A stretch of 33,591 nucleotides of DNA, taken from Fragilaria crotonensis (lineage: Eukaryota; Bacillariophyta; Fragilariophyceae; Fragilariales; Fragilariaceae). The stretch spans positions 1 to 33,591 of the forward strand of contig JAKSYS010000677.1 in NCBI GenBank assembly GCA_022925895.1. The letters run 5' to 3'. The position numbers and the translations under genes were made by a program. Positions 19,508-30,771 of the stretch are shown piece after piece (position 1 is the stretch's first letter; the number at the start of each line of letters is the position of its first letter). Below the pieces are notes generated by a model. That model was not told the origin of the DNA, searched no databases, and saw only the letters and a program-made list of their open reading frames with translations.

Positions 19508-21445
19508 TTACCATCCTTGCATGAGCTTGCGGATGTGTTCAAATGTCTCGCGATTGAGACCTTTCGTGAGGTAATCTGCCCACTGTTCTTTGGTGTCGAT
19601 CTTCAAGACAGCGACGTCGCCATTGGAGACGTGGCTCCAAAAGAAGTGCCACTTGACGAGGAAATACTTCGTCCTGTTGGTGATACGCTGTTTCGTGGCG
19701 AGAAGAAGAGCGCCGTTGTTGTCTTCGAAGACACGGCATCGAATTGTCGATTTGAATTGGGGTGGAAGACGAAGTGCCGCGACGACTTCAGTGAGAAGGG
19801 ATCGGAGTGGCAGGAGCGTCCTCATGCTCGCGCTGAGGGCGGAGTATTCAGATTCAAGAGTTGACAGAGATATTTCCGTTTGGAGTTTGGACTTCCAAAG
19901 AATGGGGCATCCTCCAAGTATGATAATGTAACCTGTTCTCGACTTGGCACTTGAGGATTCATGATCGGGGTCGCGACCATGCAAACCAGCAAAATCGGCG
20001 TCCACGTAGCAGTCGATTGAAAGGTCGCCCGTGGGGCGGACAATGGTGCCTTTGTCGGAAGTGCGATGCAAGTATCTGACGATGGTTTTGATTGCGGTCG
20101 CGTGGCTTTTCTTGGGACTGTGATTGAAGCGTGCGACTTGACTGACGGCAAATGCAATATCCGGGCGTGTGTTCGTCGAAAGGTAAAGGAGCATGCCAAC
20201 GATTGATGGGTAGCTCCAAGCTTCATCGTATGGCTCTCCATCGGGATCGATGCCGAGAGTCAACTGAGTGGCTGGTGTCCAATTGGGATTGCAGTCGACC
20301 ATTCCGGTAGCCTCAATGATTCGTTGGATGAGTCCCTTTTGAGTCAAAGTCACAGTGTTGTTCTTAGCGTCCTTAACAAACTTAATCCCCAAAAAATCAG
20401 TGAACGTTCCTTCTTTTGTGAACTCGAGACCACGTTCCTCCAAGCCTTTAAGTAGTTTGTTGAGGTCGGATTCGTGTGCGTAGGCGATGCCCACGTCATC
20501 CACATAGAGAACGACCATGATGGTCTCTTTGAAGAGAAAGCAGGGGTCGAGCGTGCTTTGCTTGAAGCCTTGTTGAGTGAAGACCTCAAGAACATGTTCG
20601 AACCAAAGTCGCGGAGCGACAGATAAACCGTAAAGACTCTTCACGAGTTGCAAGCACGTAGATTTGCCGCGAGGTGACTGAAATCCGCGAGGTAGATGAA
20701 TCCAAACTGGCATTTCCAGTTTAGCTTGGACAAATGCATTACTGAAGTCGATGGAACTCGTATCCCAGTTGAGTGTCAGAGCAAGGATTGTAAATAATCG
20801 TACTGAGCTCCACGCGACCACAGGTGCAAAGGTTTCGGGTTCACCTTCTTCGAGATCTCCTCGTACGCAGTACCGTGCTTTGTACTTGCTGATGACACCG
20901 TCAGGTGTCCGTTTGCGTTTGAAAACCCAAGTACCAGGTAAGATTCAAGATTTGGCGTTTGAAATATCGGTTTCAATCCACGTTTTGTTCTTTTCCAGAC
21001 TCGCGATCTCTTTTGCAGCTGCTGCCATCCATTTGGAGAGATTCGGTTCGTCCGACATTGCCTCGTCGTAGGAGAGGGTGTCGGGGTCCAACAGGGATGC
21101 TTTGAGCGCAAGTGGGGGGCCTTGGAAGCCGCATTCTTGGAAGATCCAGGCGCTTGGGTCAACGTAGTAGCCTGCGCCTTGTTGGCCATCGTACCCGAGT
21201 CGGGAAGGAGCTTGGCGTTGACGGTTCGAGCGACGAGGCGAATGACGAATGACTGGGCGCGGGGCGCGTGGGATCGGAAGGGGAGGGCGAATCGGAGAAG
21301 GCGGAGTCGAGACTTGGCTGCTCCCTCGTCGACGACATGTCAGTCGCTGGCGATTGCTCCCTCGTTGAAGACGTTGGAGTCGGAGGAGGAGGTGAGAGAG
21401 GCGGAGGCGAAGGCGTGGGAGCACGTGGTGTTTCGAGGTCGGCAA
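19508..21445 (-). pseudogene. Copia element 1 reverse transcriptase and RNase H
   Basis: One continuous phase runs from 21445 to the TAA before 19508, interrupted by a single TGA at 20945-20947. The upstream part holds DEPNLSKWMAAAAKEI and NKTWIETD, typical of the start of copia RT. Just after the TGA comes PGTWVFKRKRTPDG, so the protein plainly continues. RT motifs: DFSNAFVQAKL, LVKSLYGLSVAPRLW, the catalytic YVDD in VVLYVDDVG, and DFLGIKF. RNase H follows with DADFAG, SRTGYI, STLESEYSALS and EDNNGALLLA, and ends with the TKEQWADYLTKGL that closes most copia polyproteins. The TGA looks like a C-to-T change in a CGA codon. Together these enzymes would copy the RNA to cDNA. Confidence 0.88.
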
Positions 21446-21597
21446 ACGGAAGTTGTTGTGGCGTCATCGGCAGAGTAGGCGCGCGAACGATGGAGTCAAC
21501 ATTTGAAGCTGGAGTTGAAAGGATGGTGTCGGCGACAGTATCGGCAGTATCATGTGTCTCCCTCGTTGACGAGATCGGGCGCTGAGCTTGAGACGGG

Positions 21598-23451
21598 TCA
21601 GGAGGAGTGGGAAGAAACTGCGTTTTTGGTGGCGGAGGTACTGGGAGGGGTTGCGCTGGTTGCGCTCGGTCCATGGCGGCAGCGAGCGACGGAGTCCATA
21701 ATGTTGAGTGTGTCGACGACGACGGCATCGGAGGCAGGATCGGCATCAATCTGGATGTCGGTCGCATCGTCGTCATCAAACGGGTACTGGTAGGAGGACT
21801 CACCAAACAGTTTAGCCCACGCATCCGAGTTAAAATTTGGAAGGTTGTCGATGTTGGACGAGATGGTTGAAAACCAATCATCGAACACAACATGAAACTG
21901 GGCTGTGATATATCCGGTTGCTGGATTGAGAACCAGCGGAACCGTACTGGCGTGCTTGGCCGAAAAACCCATATTCACGCAACGTACGCTGCGCGGCGCC
22001 CATCGGGGAAGCTTCTTGCCGTCTGCGATTGTTTTGTGTAGAACGTACACGGGACAACCCCAGACATGGACGTCGTGGAACTTGTGTTGCTGCCAGCGCG
22101 ACTTCGTAAAGATGTCGATTGGGGACAGGCCTGTCGTTTGGTTTGGCATATGATTGTGAAGGAAGATGGCGTGTTGCACAGCCATGGGCCAAAGCGATGC
22201 ATCCGCAATGTCTGGCCAGTGAATCGCCGAGTGTAACATCATGGTTCTGGCGATGGACATGATTGTTTGGATACTTCGCTCGGCATTTCCATTGTGATGG
22301 TGAGCGCCGACGCCTGCGAACCTCACAATTTGCTCAAATAGTGATAACTTTTCAGCAAATTCTTTAGCGGTGAAGCACTTCGCATTGTCAGATAGATAGG
22401 ACTGCGGAATGACACCGTGATCTCTGCACATGAGTTCAAAATTTTCTTTTGCCATCAAAGTTTCATGAGTTGTCAGGTGAGTTTGGAACTCGACATGAAT
22501 GAATCCTGAGGCGTGGTCGTTGAACAAACATCCTCCAATGTACAGTTCGCTGTCGAGGCTCTTGCCAGCTGATGAGAACAGGCGTCCTTTTGTGCTGCTG
22601 ATAAAGTGGTCGACCGATACCTGTTGACCAGGTACGAGGTGTCCATCTTTCAAGATACCTGCGCGATCGCGAACCACTGTACTTGTTCTCCCAGGTGTTG
22701 GTCGTCGATGCTGCTTGCCGTACTGGCAGGCAGCGCATTTTGGAAGATTCGTCATGGAGCAGGCGGCTTGGTGAAGCTTTCGTTTGTTGTTGCTTTTGGT
22801 GAGAACGCCAGACCGCATCAGGAACTGGATTTTCTGAAAGCCCATGTGGCCTAATCGATAGTGCCAGCGTAGAAGCTCTTTCTCCGGTTCTGAGATGTTG
22901 AAGTTTGCATCGTTGACAGCAGTGATTGTGCTGTTTAGGCATTCGGCAGCTGGGAGAACGGCGGGCTGGCGGTAAGCTTGTGAAGTCGGCAGGTTGTTGT
23001 CAGGATTGACGTGTGCTGTGATCGAAGGTCGAGTCGCATCATCCGGAGAACCGCTGAGTGTCATTCGATGGGATTCGACTTGGATCGTTTCGTCGGAGTA
23101 CGTTTGAAGAAGGCTTGTAGTGGACAAGAGACGTACTCTGATCTTCGGCACGTAGTAGGCTGGTAGCTCAAGAGTTCGAAGCTTGCCGGTTGCGTCATGG
23201 AACGACCAATGAACCTTTCCTTCGCCTTCGATTCGCAGACCTTTTGCGATTCCATTCAACTGAGTAATGGTGCTCAGGCGAGAAATGGTTCCAACAAAGT
23301 CGAGTTTCTCGGGGGAGATGGTGACGCTTGCGCCGGAATCCCATATGACGGGAATGCTGCGTCCGGTGCGATCATCGATCGAAAACGACTTGGTGCCAAG
23401 AGTGCGACCCTTTCCAGAAGACTTGGAGAACTCGAATCCGCGATGTTGACC
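21598..23451 (-). pseudogene. Copia element 1 protease and integrase
   Basis: This open phase starts just after a TGA near 23453. The aspartic protease appears first, with IWDSGASVTISP (the DSGA catalytic motif) near 23340. Integrase follows: the HHCC zinc site (WHYRLGHMGF ... LPKCAACQYGK), then the catalytic core with D in SVDHF, D in LSDNAKCF and E in NGNAERSIQ, then the copia HVWGCPVYVL segment. After about 21690 the phase is lost; the neighbouring frame at 21159-21893 gives the Pro/Ser/Thr-rich linker that normally joins integrase to RT. Protease would cut the polyprotein and integrase insert the cDNA. Confidence 0.88.
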
Positions 23452-24757
23452 TCAGGACGACGGTAACCGTGGAATTCCGGGTCGGTAGGACGGTAGTACG
23501 CGTCGTTCAGATCAACAGTGTGCGGGGAGTGGGAGTTTGGACGATCGGGATACGGTGCCGGTGTGCGTCGAGTTTGCTGACCATAAAGTGGCCTTCCGGC
23601 TGCCCGATGCCGATTAACGGTTGGCGAACTCCGATGTAGATCAGGTCGAACGGGAGTGCCGGATGGACGTTGTCGGGTATGTCCTCCTCCCTCTCGACGC
23701 ATATCGGGAACGGGGTGCTGTCGTGGCCACGGAGACGCCATCGTAGGATCGTAGTAGTTGAGTTTGCTGAGCAAACGGACTTCTCGTTCAAGAACGGCCA
23801 CACGAGTTTGAATTTTGCGAATTTCGTCACGTAGTCTGCGTTCCTCGGCCGTTGGTGCTTGGCTTCTGCGGACGAAGTGACCAAGTGAACGAAGATGAAG
23901 AGGATAACGTCGGTGAAGACCTTCAGTCCTGATGCTCGGGGTTTGTCGCGGAAGCGTTGACGACGGAGCTTGCGTCGGTGACGACGATACTCAGCGCGGG
24001 ACATGGCGTGGACTGCAGGTCCGTCGAGTCTCGGATGAGTGACGGCGCGAAGCTCTCTCCAGCCAATGAAGGTCAAGATTGCCCAGAGGAGAGGAGTGGC
24101 TATGAAGGCACCGGGGTTGGTGATGATGACGCCACAGATGCGTTGGAGAACGGGTAAAATCGCGGCGTTGAACGTGGTGATGACAGCCGATGGATCAAGT
24201 CGCCAGATTGGAAGAAGGATGGGGACGATGAAGGTGTCAACGAGCCAGAGGATTGGTCCAAGAAGAGGAAGGAGGGCGACAGCAAGGACAGCTTTAACGA
24301 ACCAAGGAAGGATCGAGAAGGCGTAGAGAATGTCCGAGATGTCGGGCGTTCGTCTGACTTCAGTGATCCAGACTGATGGGTCTTGGACCAAGGAGTACAT
24401 AGCGGCGGAGCCAGTGTTGGGAGGAGAGCCATTGGACGCAGCGTTCTTGGAGACGCCGGTATGAGTTTCCGTTGTGTGCGTGGTCGTCCACCTTTTGCAA
24501 GTGGCACACCAATTGAACGTGTGAGTGTCGGTCTTCTTAGTCGTCGATGCGCCAGGGGCTGGCGGAGTAGAGCGCCATCCTGGCTTTCTCTCCTGTTTGT
24601 TGCGATCGCCTTTGCGATGCTGTGGACGCTGGAAGCGTTGGTTGGACGACTTGTCAGGACATTCGTTGGCCCAGTGGCCGGGCTTTCCACACTTGTTGCA
24701 ATTGCCGGGCTTCTTGGGCGCCGTCCCGCTGACACGAGGTTTGGTTTGAATGAGAGT
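23452..24757 (-). pseudogene. Copia element 1 nucleocapsid, hydrophobic domain and coiled coil
   Basis: The frame continues gag on the far side of element 2. In order: CCHC zinc knuckle (CNKCGKPGHWANEC, about residues 22-35 from 24763), a basic stretch, a second possible zinc site (CATC then HTTETH, about 86-101), and three strongly hydrophobic blocks at about 150-187, 194-236 and 281-297 (24203-24316, 24056-24184, 23873-23923). These predict about four or five membrane helices, with a very basic loop (RRHRRKLRRQRFRDK) before the last. Near 23870 the phase shifts to one that reads AEERRLRDEIRKIQ and LEREVRLLSKL, a clear coiled coil, then a Pro/Arg/Tyr-rich linker to the protease. Membrane helices here are not part of the standard copia plan. 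The role is unknown. Confidence 0.72.
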
Positions 24758-25049
24758 TGACAAAAACCCTACTTGACTACTGGTATGGTTGAGCTGGTAT
24801 TGGGTACTGTATGCTTGAATACTGTACTACTGTCTGTTTCCTGACACGATACTACATTCTACACACATGGTATGTTTTCTACACAGTTTCTACATGCTTC
24901 GGATTATGGAAATCCTACGATTAAATTATAATTTTATTGTTGTTGCGAAATCGATAAGTACCATCGGTAGATTGTTCGGATTGATCACCCGTTTCAATCT
25001 ATCATACCACTGTTTTCCCCTGTTTCGTACCGTTGTTTGCTCGCTGTTA
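24758..25049 (+). repeat. 5' LTR of copia element 2
   Basis: It starts TGACAAAAACCC and ends GCTCGCTGTTA; the ends TGACA/TGTTA are imperfectly inverted. It should carry the element's promoter. The right copy is two bases shorter. The bases after it (GATTAACAGTCCCGC) should include the primer-binding site, but I could not match them to a tRNA. Confidence 0.95.
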
Positions 25050-26038
25050 GATTAACAGTCCCGCATTGCTTGTCTTTAACCCGAGAAAGCAAGCGATTTG
25101 GTCCATTTGAAGGCCTCAAGTGGATTTGGTTGCGTTGTGAAAACGTCGTTTGTCGAATCGGCGTATTAAAGTGCTAAGTAGCACCTGCCGTCCCTGTCGT
25201 TTTGCGAAGGTTCGAGGCATTCGTGTGATCTGCATTGAAGCAGATCAGTGTGACCGTCATTGAGACGAATATCGACGCTTTGTTTAGCGGAAAAAGGACC
25301 ATTGTCGCTGGCCCTTCATCGAACGAGTTCGGAAAGCCAGTTGAAACGGGGTTGTTCTGATTCCAACTGGTACTGACGTTCCTGTGTTCTGACGTACGAG
25401 TCGTATACTTCCTAAGTAACGAGGAAGATTTGGTCCGAAGTTCCGAAGATTCGGGAAGAAGATTCTTCGGAGATTCGCAATTTGTCACGATTCCCTAAGT
25501 AATTTGGACGAGATTTGGTCAAAGGTCCGAAGATTCGAGATTCAGATTCGTTGAAGATTCTGAGAGTCACCGAGATCCGGAGAGAGAACAAGAATCTTCT
25601 GCAACTTCAAGGTCTGTCGGTCAGCCGGTTTTCCAGATCGAATCTAAGGTCTGTCCTGTGTCCAAAGTTTTTCGACGTCTGTCTGTCCAACGTCATTTGA
25701 GTCGAGTCGGATCGGAAGTCAACGTCCGTCCGTCATCCCATTTTGAGTCGAGTCGGATCGGAACACAAACCGTCCGTCTGTCATCCGTTTTTTTTGGTTA
25801 CTGAACTTGTTAGTTTTGTGAGTTCGCAATCCGGTGTATTCCGTGGCATTGAGACATCAAGCTCCTTTCCTTCAGAAACTTATCACAGTCACCTGCGAGA
25901 GGTTCTCAACACAGTTGAGTGAATCGAACCACGTGTCTAACTGTGTAGGTCCTGCTCGATTGGTGGTTGGTGGTTTGTCCGTCTGTCATCCGTTTTTTGC
26001 GAGCTGCATCCCTGACCGGTCTAGCTACCCCTGTTAAG
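25050..26038 (+). promoter_or_regulatory. Copia element 2 long 5' leader with short repeats
   Basis: About 990 bp separate the LTR from the gag ATG. No credible coding sequence is present. There are internal repeats: a TTTGAGTCGAGTCGGATCGG unit occurs twice (about 25695-25716 and 25742-25762), a CCGTCNGTCATCC unit occurs three times (about 25727, 25771 and 25978), and GAAGATTC-type words recur between 25440 and 25560. The leader may regulate translation or packaging; that is inference. Confidence 0.55.
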
Positions 26039-27340
26039 ATGGTTTCAACCAGACAAACTGTTGAACCAACTCCCTTTGTTCATTTGATGAACAATGTGTT
26101 GACCTCTGCCATGTATGCAACTGCATTTGAGGCATGGGGTGTGACTTCGGTCACTGATATCCTGTCCCTGACCAAGGAAGATATTGAGTCTGAGTTCCTG
26201 GTGCTGATGGAGCAACAACCAGGCTCCGTTTGATGGATCGTAAGAAGGTCCTTGAAGTCCAAGATTGGTTCCATGAGGAGTGTGAAGATCCTTCTGCAGA
26301 TGTGTGGTTTGGTTTGACTGCGGAGGTCCTTGAGGAATTCCGCACTGCTCGTACCGCAATGAAGACTTCCAAGAGCATTCCAAGTTTGACTTCAGGCAAT
26401 GTTGCACCTGACCCTGCCCCACCAGCTGCTTCTGTTGACCGTGCTGCTCCTGATTTGGCTTATGAGTTTGCCAAGGCCACAAAGAGGAGCTTCTCTGATC
26501 TGAAGCAGTTCAAAGATGCGCATCAGTGGACTTGGTGGCATCGCCATTTGATTTCAACGTCGTGCCCAAGGAATTGGGAATGTCTATGATGTCAACTTTG
26601 AGCCAACGACTGATGCTGAGAAGAAATTGTTCAAGCTCCAGAATGAGTTTGCCTTCAGTTGCTTGGAGCAGGCCCTCCATACTGCTGATGGGAAGTTGTT
26701 TATCCGTGAGTTCCAAGAGTCTGGAAATGCTCGCGGTGTGTACCAGCGTTTGGTTGCAACCTACAACACTGGTGAAGCTGGTCGTTTGAAGGCTGAGAAG
26801 ATTGAGACTGAGTTGCAAGATATGAGACTTGATGTGAGGCAGTGGAAGAAAGGCTGCCAAGCTTTCTTGACGGCATGGGAGCACAAGATTCGCGACCTTG
26901 CTGAGTTGGATCCTGAGGCTGTGACTGAGTCCAAGAAGTGGCGTTGGCTCCGTCAAGCCGTGTTGCCTCACAAGACCATGGAGGCTGCAATCACCAACTT
27001 TGATTCCTTGGATAAGTTTGCGCGCAAGATGACTCCTGATGGTGATGGATTGGGTTTTCAGGAGATGTTCAATCAGTTGATGGATGCTGCAACTCGACAT
27101 GACAAGATTACGAAGGATAATGTTGCCAACCAACAACGTCGTGTCCAGGAAGGCAAGTTCCAAACTGTCACCAACAAGAAAGGCACTAAGGGTTCCAGTG
27201 ATGGGAAGAAGGCCGATCCTGCTGTTGTTTGGAAGTATTATTCGCCTCAAGATTGGGAGAAGTTGTCTGTTGAGAAGAGGAAGCAGATTCTTGAGCAGCG
27301 CAAGGTTACCCGCGACCACCACGTTCCCAACGTGCTAATT
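26039..27340 (+). pseudogene. Copia element 2 gag
   Basis: It starts at ATG 26039 (MVSTRQTVEPTPFVHL). The phase changes near 26225 (after LMEQQPGS), near 26515 (after SDLKQFKD) and near 27330. Between these the protein is good: KVLEVQDWFHEECEDP, then FKLQNEFAFSCLEQAL, YQRLVATYNTGEAGRLKAEK, SLDKFARKMTPDGDG and WKYYSPQDWEKLS. No CCHC zinc knuckle was seen in any phase, in contrast to element 1. It would form the particle shell. It is recognised as gag by position and by resemblance to diatom copia gag proteins as recalled. Confidence 0.8.
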
Positions 27341-27410
27341 CTGCTTCAACCACCACCACGCAATCGTCGTCAACGGAGGCTCCAGCAAGTGCTGCTCAAT
27401 TCCTGCCACT

Positions 27411-29186
27411 GTGATTGCCAACCAAGCCCAAGTTGATGCTCAGTCAGTTGTGTCCTCCAGTTCTGCGCCATCTGTTTCTGGATCTGCTGTCCCTGGATCT
27501 ACTATCCGTTCAATGCTTTCCAATGCTGCACACTCGCGCCGTGACGATGACAGTGTCATGGTTCAGGAAGGGAAGGTTTACCTCCGCGTCAAGATGGCAA
27601 ATGTTAAGTATCGTTTCCGTGCCCACTCTGCTGCTCGAACTGCTTGTGCTGGTTCTCTCATTGATGGGGGAGCCAATGGTGGCTTGTGTGGATCTGATGT
27701 TTTGATTCTGTCGGAAACTGGCCAACGCTGCGATGTCACCGGTATCACCAACAATGCTGTGACCGATTTGCCGATTGTCCAAGCTGCTGGTCTGATTCAA
27801 AGCTCCATTGGTCCGATTATTGGTATCTTCAACCAATATGCATCCATTGGTGACGGCAAGTCTGTGCATTCCTGTGCCCAACTGCGAAGTTTTGGCACTT
27901 TGATTGATGATGTCCCTATTGCTTGTGGTGGAACTCAGCGACTTGTGACCCCTGAAGGTTACATTGTTCCCTTGTCCATTCGTGATGGATTGGCTTACAT
28001 GGATATGAGTCCCCCTTCTGCTGATGATCTTGACCGCTACCCTCATGTGATTTTCACCTCGGACAATGCTTGGGATCCTTCGCTCCTTGACCATGAACAT
28101 GCTTTGGCTCCGGACGTTTATCATGTTGACTACACTCATGGTTTTCAGGATCACCGCGTCAATGATTTTGGGGAGGTTATCTTTGATCATCAAGCCCGTG
28201 TTGAGTATTGTTCTGTGCATGCCCATGAAGCTTCTGTGCACCGCCATGACCCTCACTATGAAGCCATGAGACCCTATCTTGGATGGGTCAACCTTGAGCG
28301 TGTGAAGAAGACCTTTGAGAATACGACGCAGTGGTTTCGTGCTTCTGTTCGCTTGCCGTTTCGCCATCACTTCAAGAGTCGATTTCCTGCTGCAAATGTT
28401 CCTCGCCTGCATGAAACTGTTGCAACAGATACTTTCTTCTCGGATGTTCCCGCTCATGATGACGGCGTTCTCGGTCATGGAGGCGCTACGATGGTCCAAG
28501 TCTACTGCGGCAAGGACAGCCAGCTTACTCGTGGCTATCCGATGACTTCGGAACATGACATGTATCACACACTTGAAGATTTCATTCGCCAAGAAGGTGC
28601 CCCTGATGCTCTGCTCAGTGACAATGCCAAGGCTCAGATTGGGAAGAATGTCCAACAGATTTTGAGGATGTATCGTATTGCTGACTTCCAGTGTGAACCT
28701 CACTACCAACATCAGAACTATGCTGAGCGCCGGATTCAAGAGATCAAGAAGACTGTCAATGCTTTGTTGGATCGCACCGGTACTCCTGCTGCTTACTGGC
28801 TTCTTGCCATGCTCTATGTGATCAATTTGATGAACCATCTTGCTGTTGCTTCCTTGGATTGGAAGACTCCTTGGAAGTTGCTCATGGACAGAAGCCTGAT
28901 ATCTCGCCATTCTTGCAATTTCGTTGGTGGGAACCTGTATTATGAGGCTCCGGCGACGAGTGGTTTTCCGTCTGAAAGTGTTGAGAAGACTGGTCGCTGG
29001 GTTGGTATTGCTGAACACCAAGGTGATGTGCTGACTTACTTGGTGCTCACTGACGACACTCTTCAGGTTATTGCTCGCTCCAATGTTCGCTCTGCCCTTT
29101 CGCCGACGCATCCCAACTTTCGTGCCTATGCTCCTCGCCTTCCGATGGAGGGAGGATTTGATTCCGTTGAATGTCGATCCAGGTGA
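27411..29186 (+). pseudogene. Copia element 2 protease and integrase
   Basis: The open phase of 591 codons has no ATG start and continues from gag after a shift near 27330. A Ser/Ala-rich linker leads to the protease: SLIDGGANGGLCG, with DGGA in place of DSGA. The integrase core follows: D in TVATDTFFSD, D in LLSDNAKAQ, E in NYAERRIQEIK, then WKLLM and the NLYYEAPA to GRWVGIAEHQGD region. No HHCC zinc site is visible before the core; the equivalent stretch reads YLGWVNLERVKKTFENTTQW. The phase is lost near 29180. Both features resemble other diatom copia copies as I recall them, so they may mark a subfamily and not damage. Confidence 0.85.
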
Positions 29187-29800
29187 TTCTCCGCGTCATG
29201 TCAAGGATATCATCTACAATTCGAGCGACCTTGCTGGTGTTAACGTTGATCCATCGGAACTCAAGCTCCCATACTTCACGCCTGACGAACTTTTGAATCG
29301 CACATTTCTTCACGAAGTTGATGGTCAACGCATGCGCGCCCGAGTCGGAAGATTATGGATAACGATGCGCACAATCATCAAAATATCAAGTTTTTGCTCG
29401 AGATTGGCGCTGGTGAACATGACGAAATTATTGCTTACAATGAACTTTCGGATTTGGTTGAGCGACAGGTCAATGAGGAGCGAAGCACTGATGATGTGTC
29501 CCCGTGGGTCTATGATGACATTATTGCACACCAAGGTCCTTTGAAGCCGACTGATCCATTTTACAAAGGCTCTTCCTACAATGTTCTTGTTCGCTGGATG
29601 AATGGTGAAGAAACCTATGAACCCTTGTATGAAATGATCAAAGACGATCCAATTTCGGTTGCCAAGTATGCCAAGGAACAAGGATTGCTTGATACTCCAG
29701 GTTGGAAGAAGCTTCAGAAGTTTGCGCATCGGATCAAGAAATTTCTGCGCATGGTCAAGCAAGCAAAGCTCCAGCGTGGGTCTCGTGGAATTCGTTTTAA
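29187..29800 (+). pseudogene. Copia element 2 linker with chromodomain-like segment
   Basis: The linker uses two phases, changing near 29345. The first holds DSPRHVKDIIYNSSDL and FTPDELLNRTFLHEVDG. The second holds FLLEIGAGEHDEIIAYNEL and then a segment like a chromodomain: NVLVRWMNGEETYEPLYEM, followed by DDPISVAKYAKEQGLL and a Trp-Lys-Lys helix. The pattern VRW-x-(N/D)G-x-x-(T)-(W/Y)EP is the chromodomain core. It lies between integrase and RT and could guide integration by binding chromatin; that is inference from the motif alone. Confidence 0.65.
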
Positions 29801-29865
29801 GTTTGGAGTTCAGGTCCTCGCAATTGGAAGGAAGCCATGGAACTGGATGAGAAAACAAGTCAACT

Positions 29866-30765
29866 TTGTGGCGCGACGCAATCAAGAAGGAGATGGACCA
29901 GATTGCAGAGTATGGAACTTTCCGCGATCTTGGAAGGGGAGCAACCGCTCCAGCTGGCTACAAGAAAATCACTGTCCGCCTTGTCTTCGATGTCAAGCAT
30001 GATCTCCGTCACAAGGCGCGTCTTGTTGCAGGTGGCCATCTTACTGATCCGCCGAAGGACTCTGTCTATTCAGGTGTTGTTTCTTTGCGAAGCCTTCGTC
30101 TTGTTGCACTGTTTGCTGAATTGAATGGCTTACAGCTTTGGGCTGCCGATGTTGGAAATGCCTACCTTGAAGCTTTGACAAAGGAAAAGGTTTATGTTAT
30201 TGCTGGTCCAGAGTTTGGGGAGCTGGAGGGTCATATCCTCCTGATCCATAAGGCTTTGTATGGTCTTCGTACTTCTGGTGCCAGGTGGCATGAACATTTT
30301 GCCGACACACTTCGTGATCTTGGATTCACGCCCTGCAAGGCTGATCCTGATGTTTGGATGAAGAATTGTGGATCGCATTATGAGTATATTTGCGTTTATG
30401 TTGATGATCTTGCGATTGCCATGAGAAACCCTCAAGAATTCATCAATGTTTTGGTCAATGATTGTGGTTACAAGCTTAAGGGTGTTGGTCCAATGGAGTA
30501 CCATCTCGGAGCGGATATCTACCGTGATAGCGATGGCACTCTCTGCTTTGGAGCCAAGTCCTACATTTCTCGTTTGCTTCGTACCTACGAATCGATCTTT
30601 GGGGAGCAACCAAAGGAATACTCTTCCCCCCTTGATCGCAATGACCACCCAGAGTTGGATACCTCCGATGAGTTGCCTGAGTCCGATATTAAGCGTTTTC
30701 AGTCACTGATTGGCGCACTCCAGTGGGCTATCAGTCTTTGTCGTTCGATATTCAATGTGCTGTGA
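29866..30765 (+). pseudogene. Copia element 2 reverse transcriptase
   Basis: The open phase of 299 codons begins WRDAIKKEMDQIAEYGTFRD; the phase changes just upstream near 29840. RT motifs: RLVFDVKHDLRHKARLVAGG, AADVGNAYLEALTKEKVY, KALYGLRTSGARWHEHF, the catalytic YVDD in CVYVDDLA, and YHLGADI. It loses phase near 30735 after LQWAISLC. A second change about 50 bp on leads to the RNase H frame, so the short connecting stretch lies in a third phase. Confidence 0.88.
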
Positions 30766-30771
30766 TGACCC

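Noticed and set aside
23873-24316. Hydrophobic blocks of copia 1 as an env gene
   Set aside because: They lie between nucleocapsid and protease in the gag-pol phase, not after RNase H, and no separate ORF or signal peptide start exists.
25050-26038. Small ORFs in the copia 2 leader
   Set aside because: All are short, unrelated to gag, and composed of leader repeats.
26510-27322. Minus-strand Leu-rich ORF of 270 codons
   Set aside because: It lies antisense to gag of copia 2 and its Leu/Ser composition is a by-product of the complementary codons.
27510-29111. Minus-strand ORF of 533 codons
   Set aside because: It is a shadow of the protease-integrase frame of copia 2; the plus strand carries the D-D-E core and the translation of the minus strand shows no domain.
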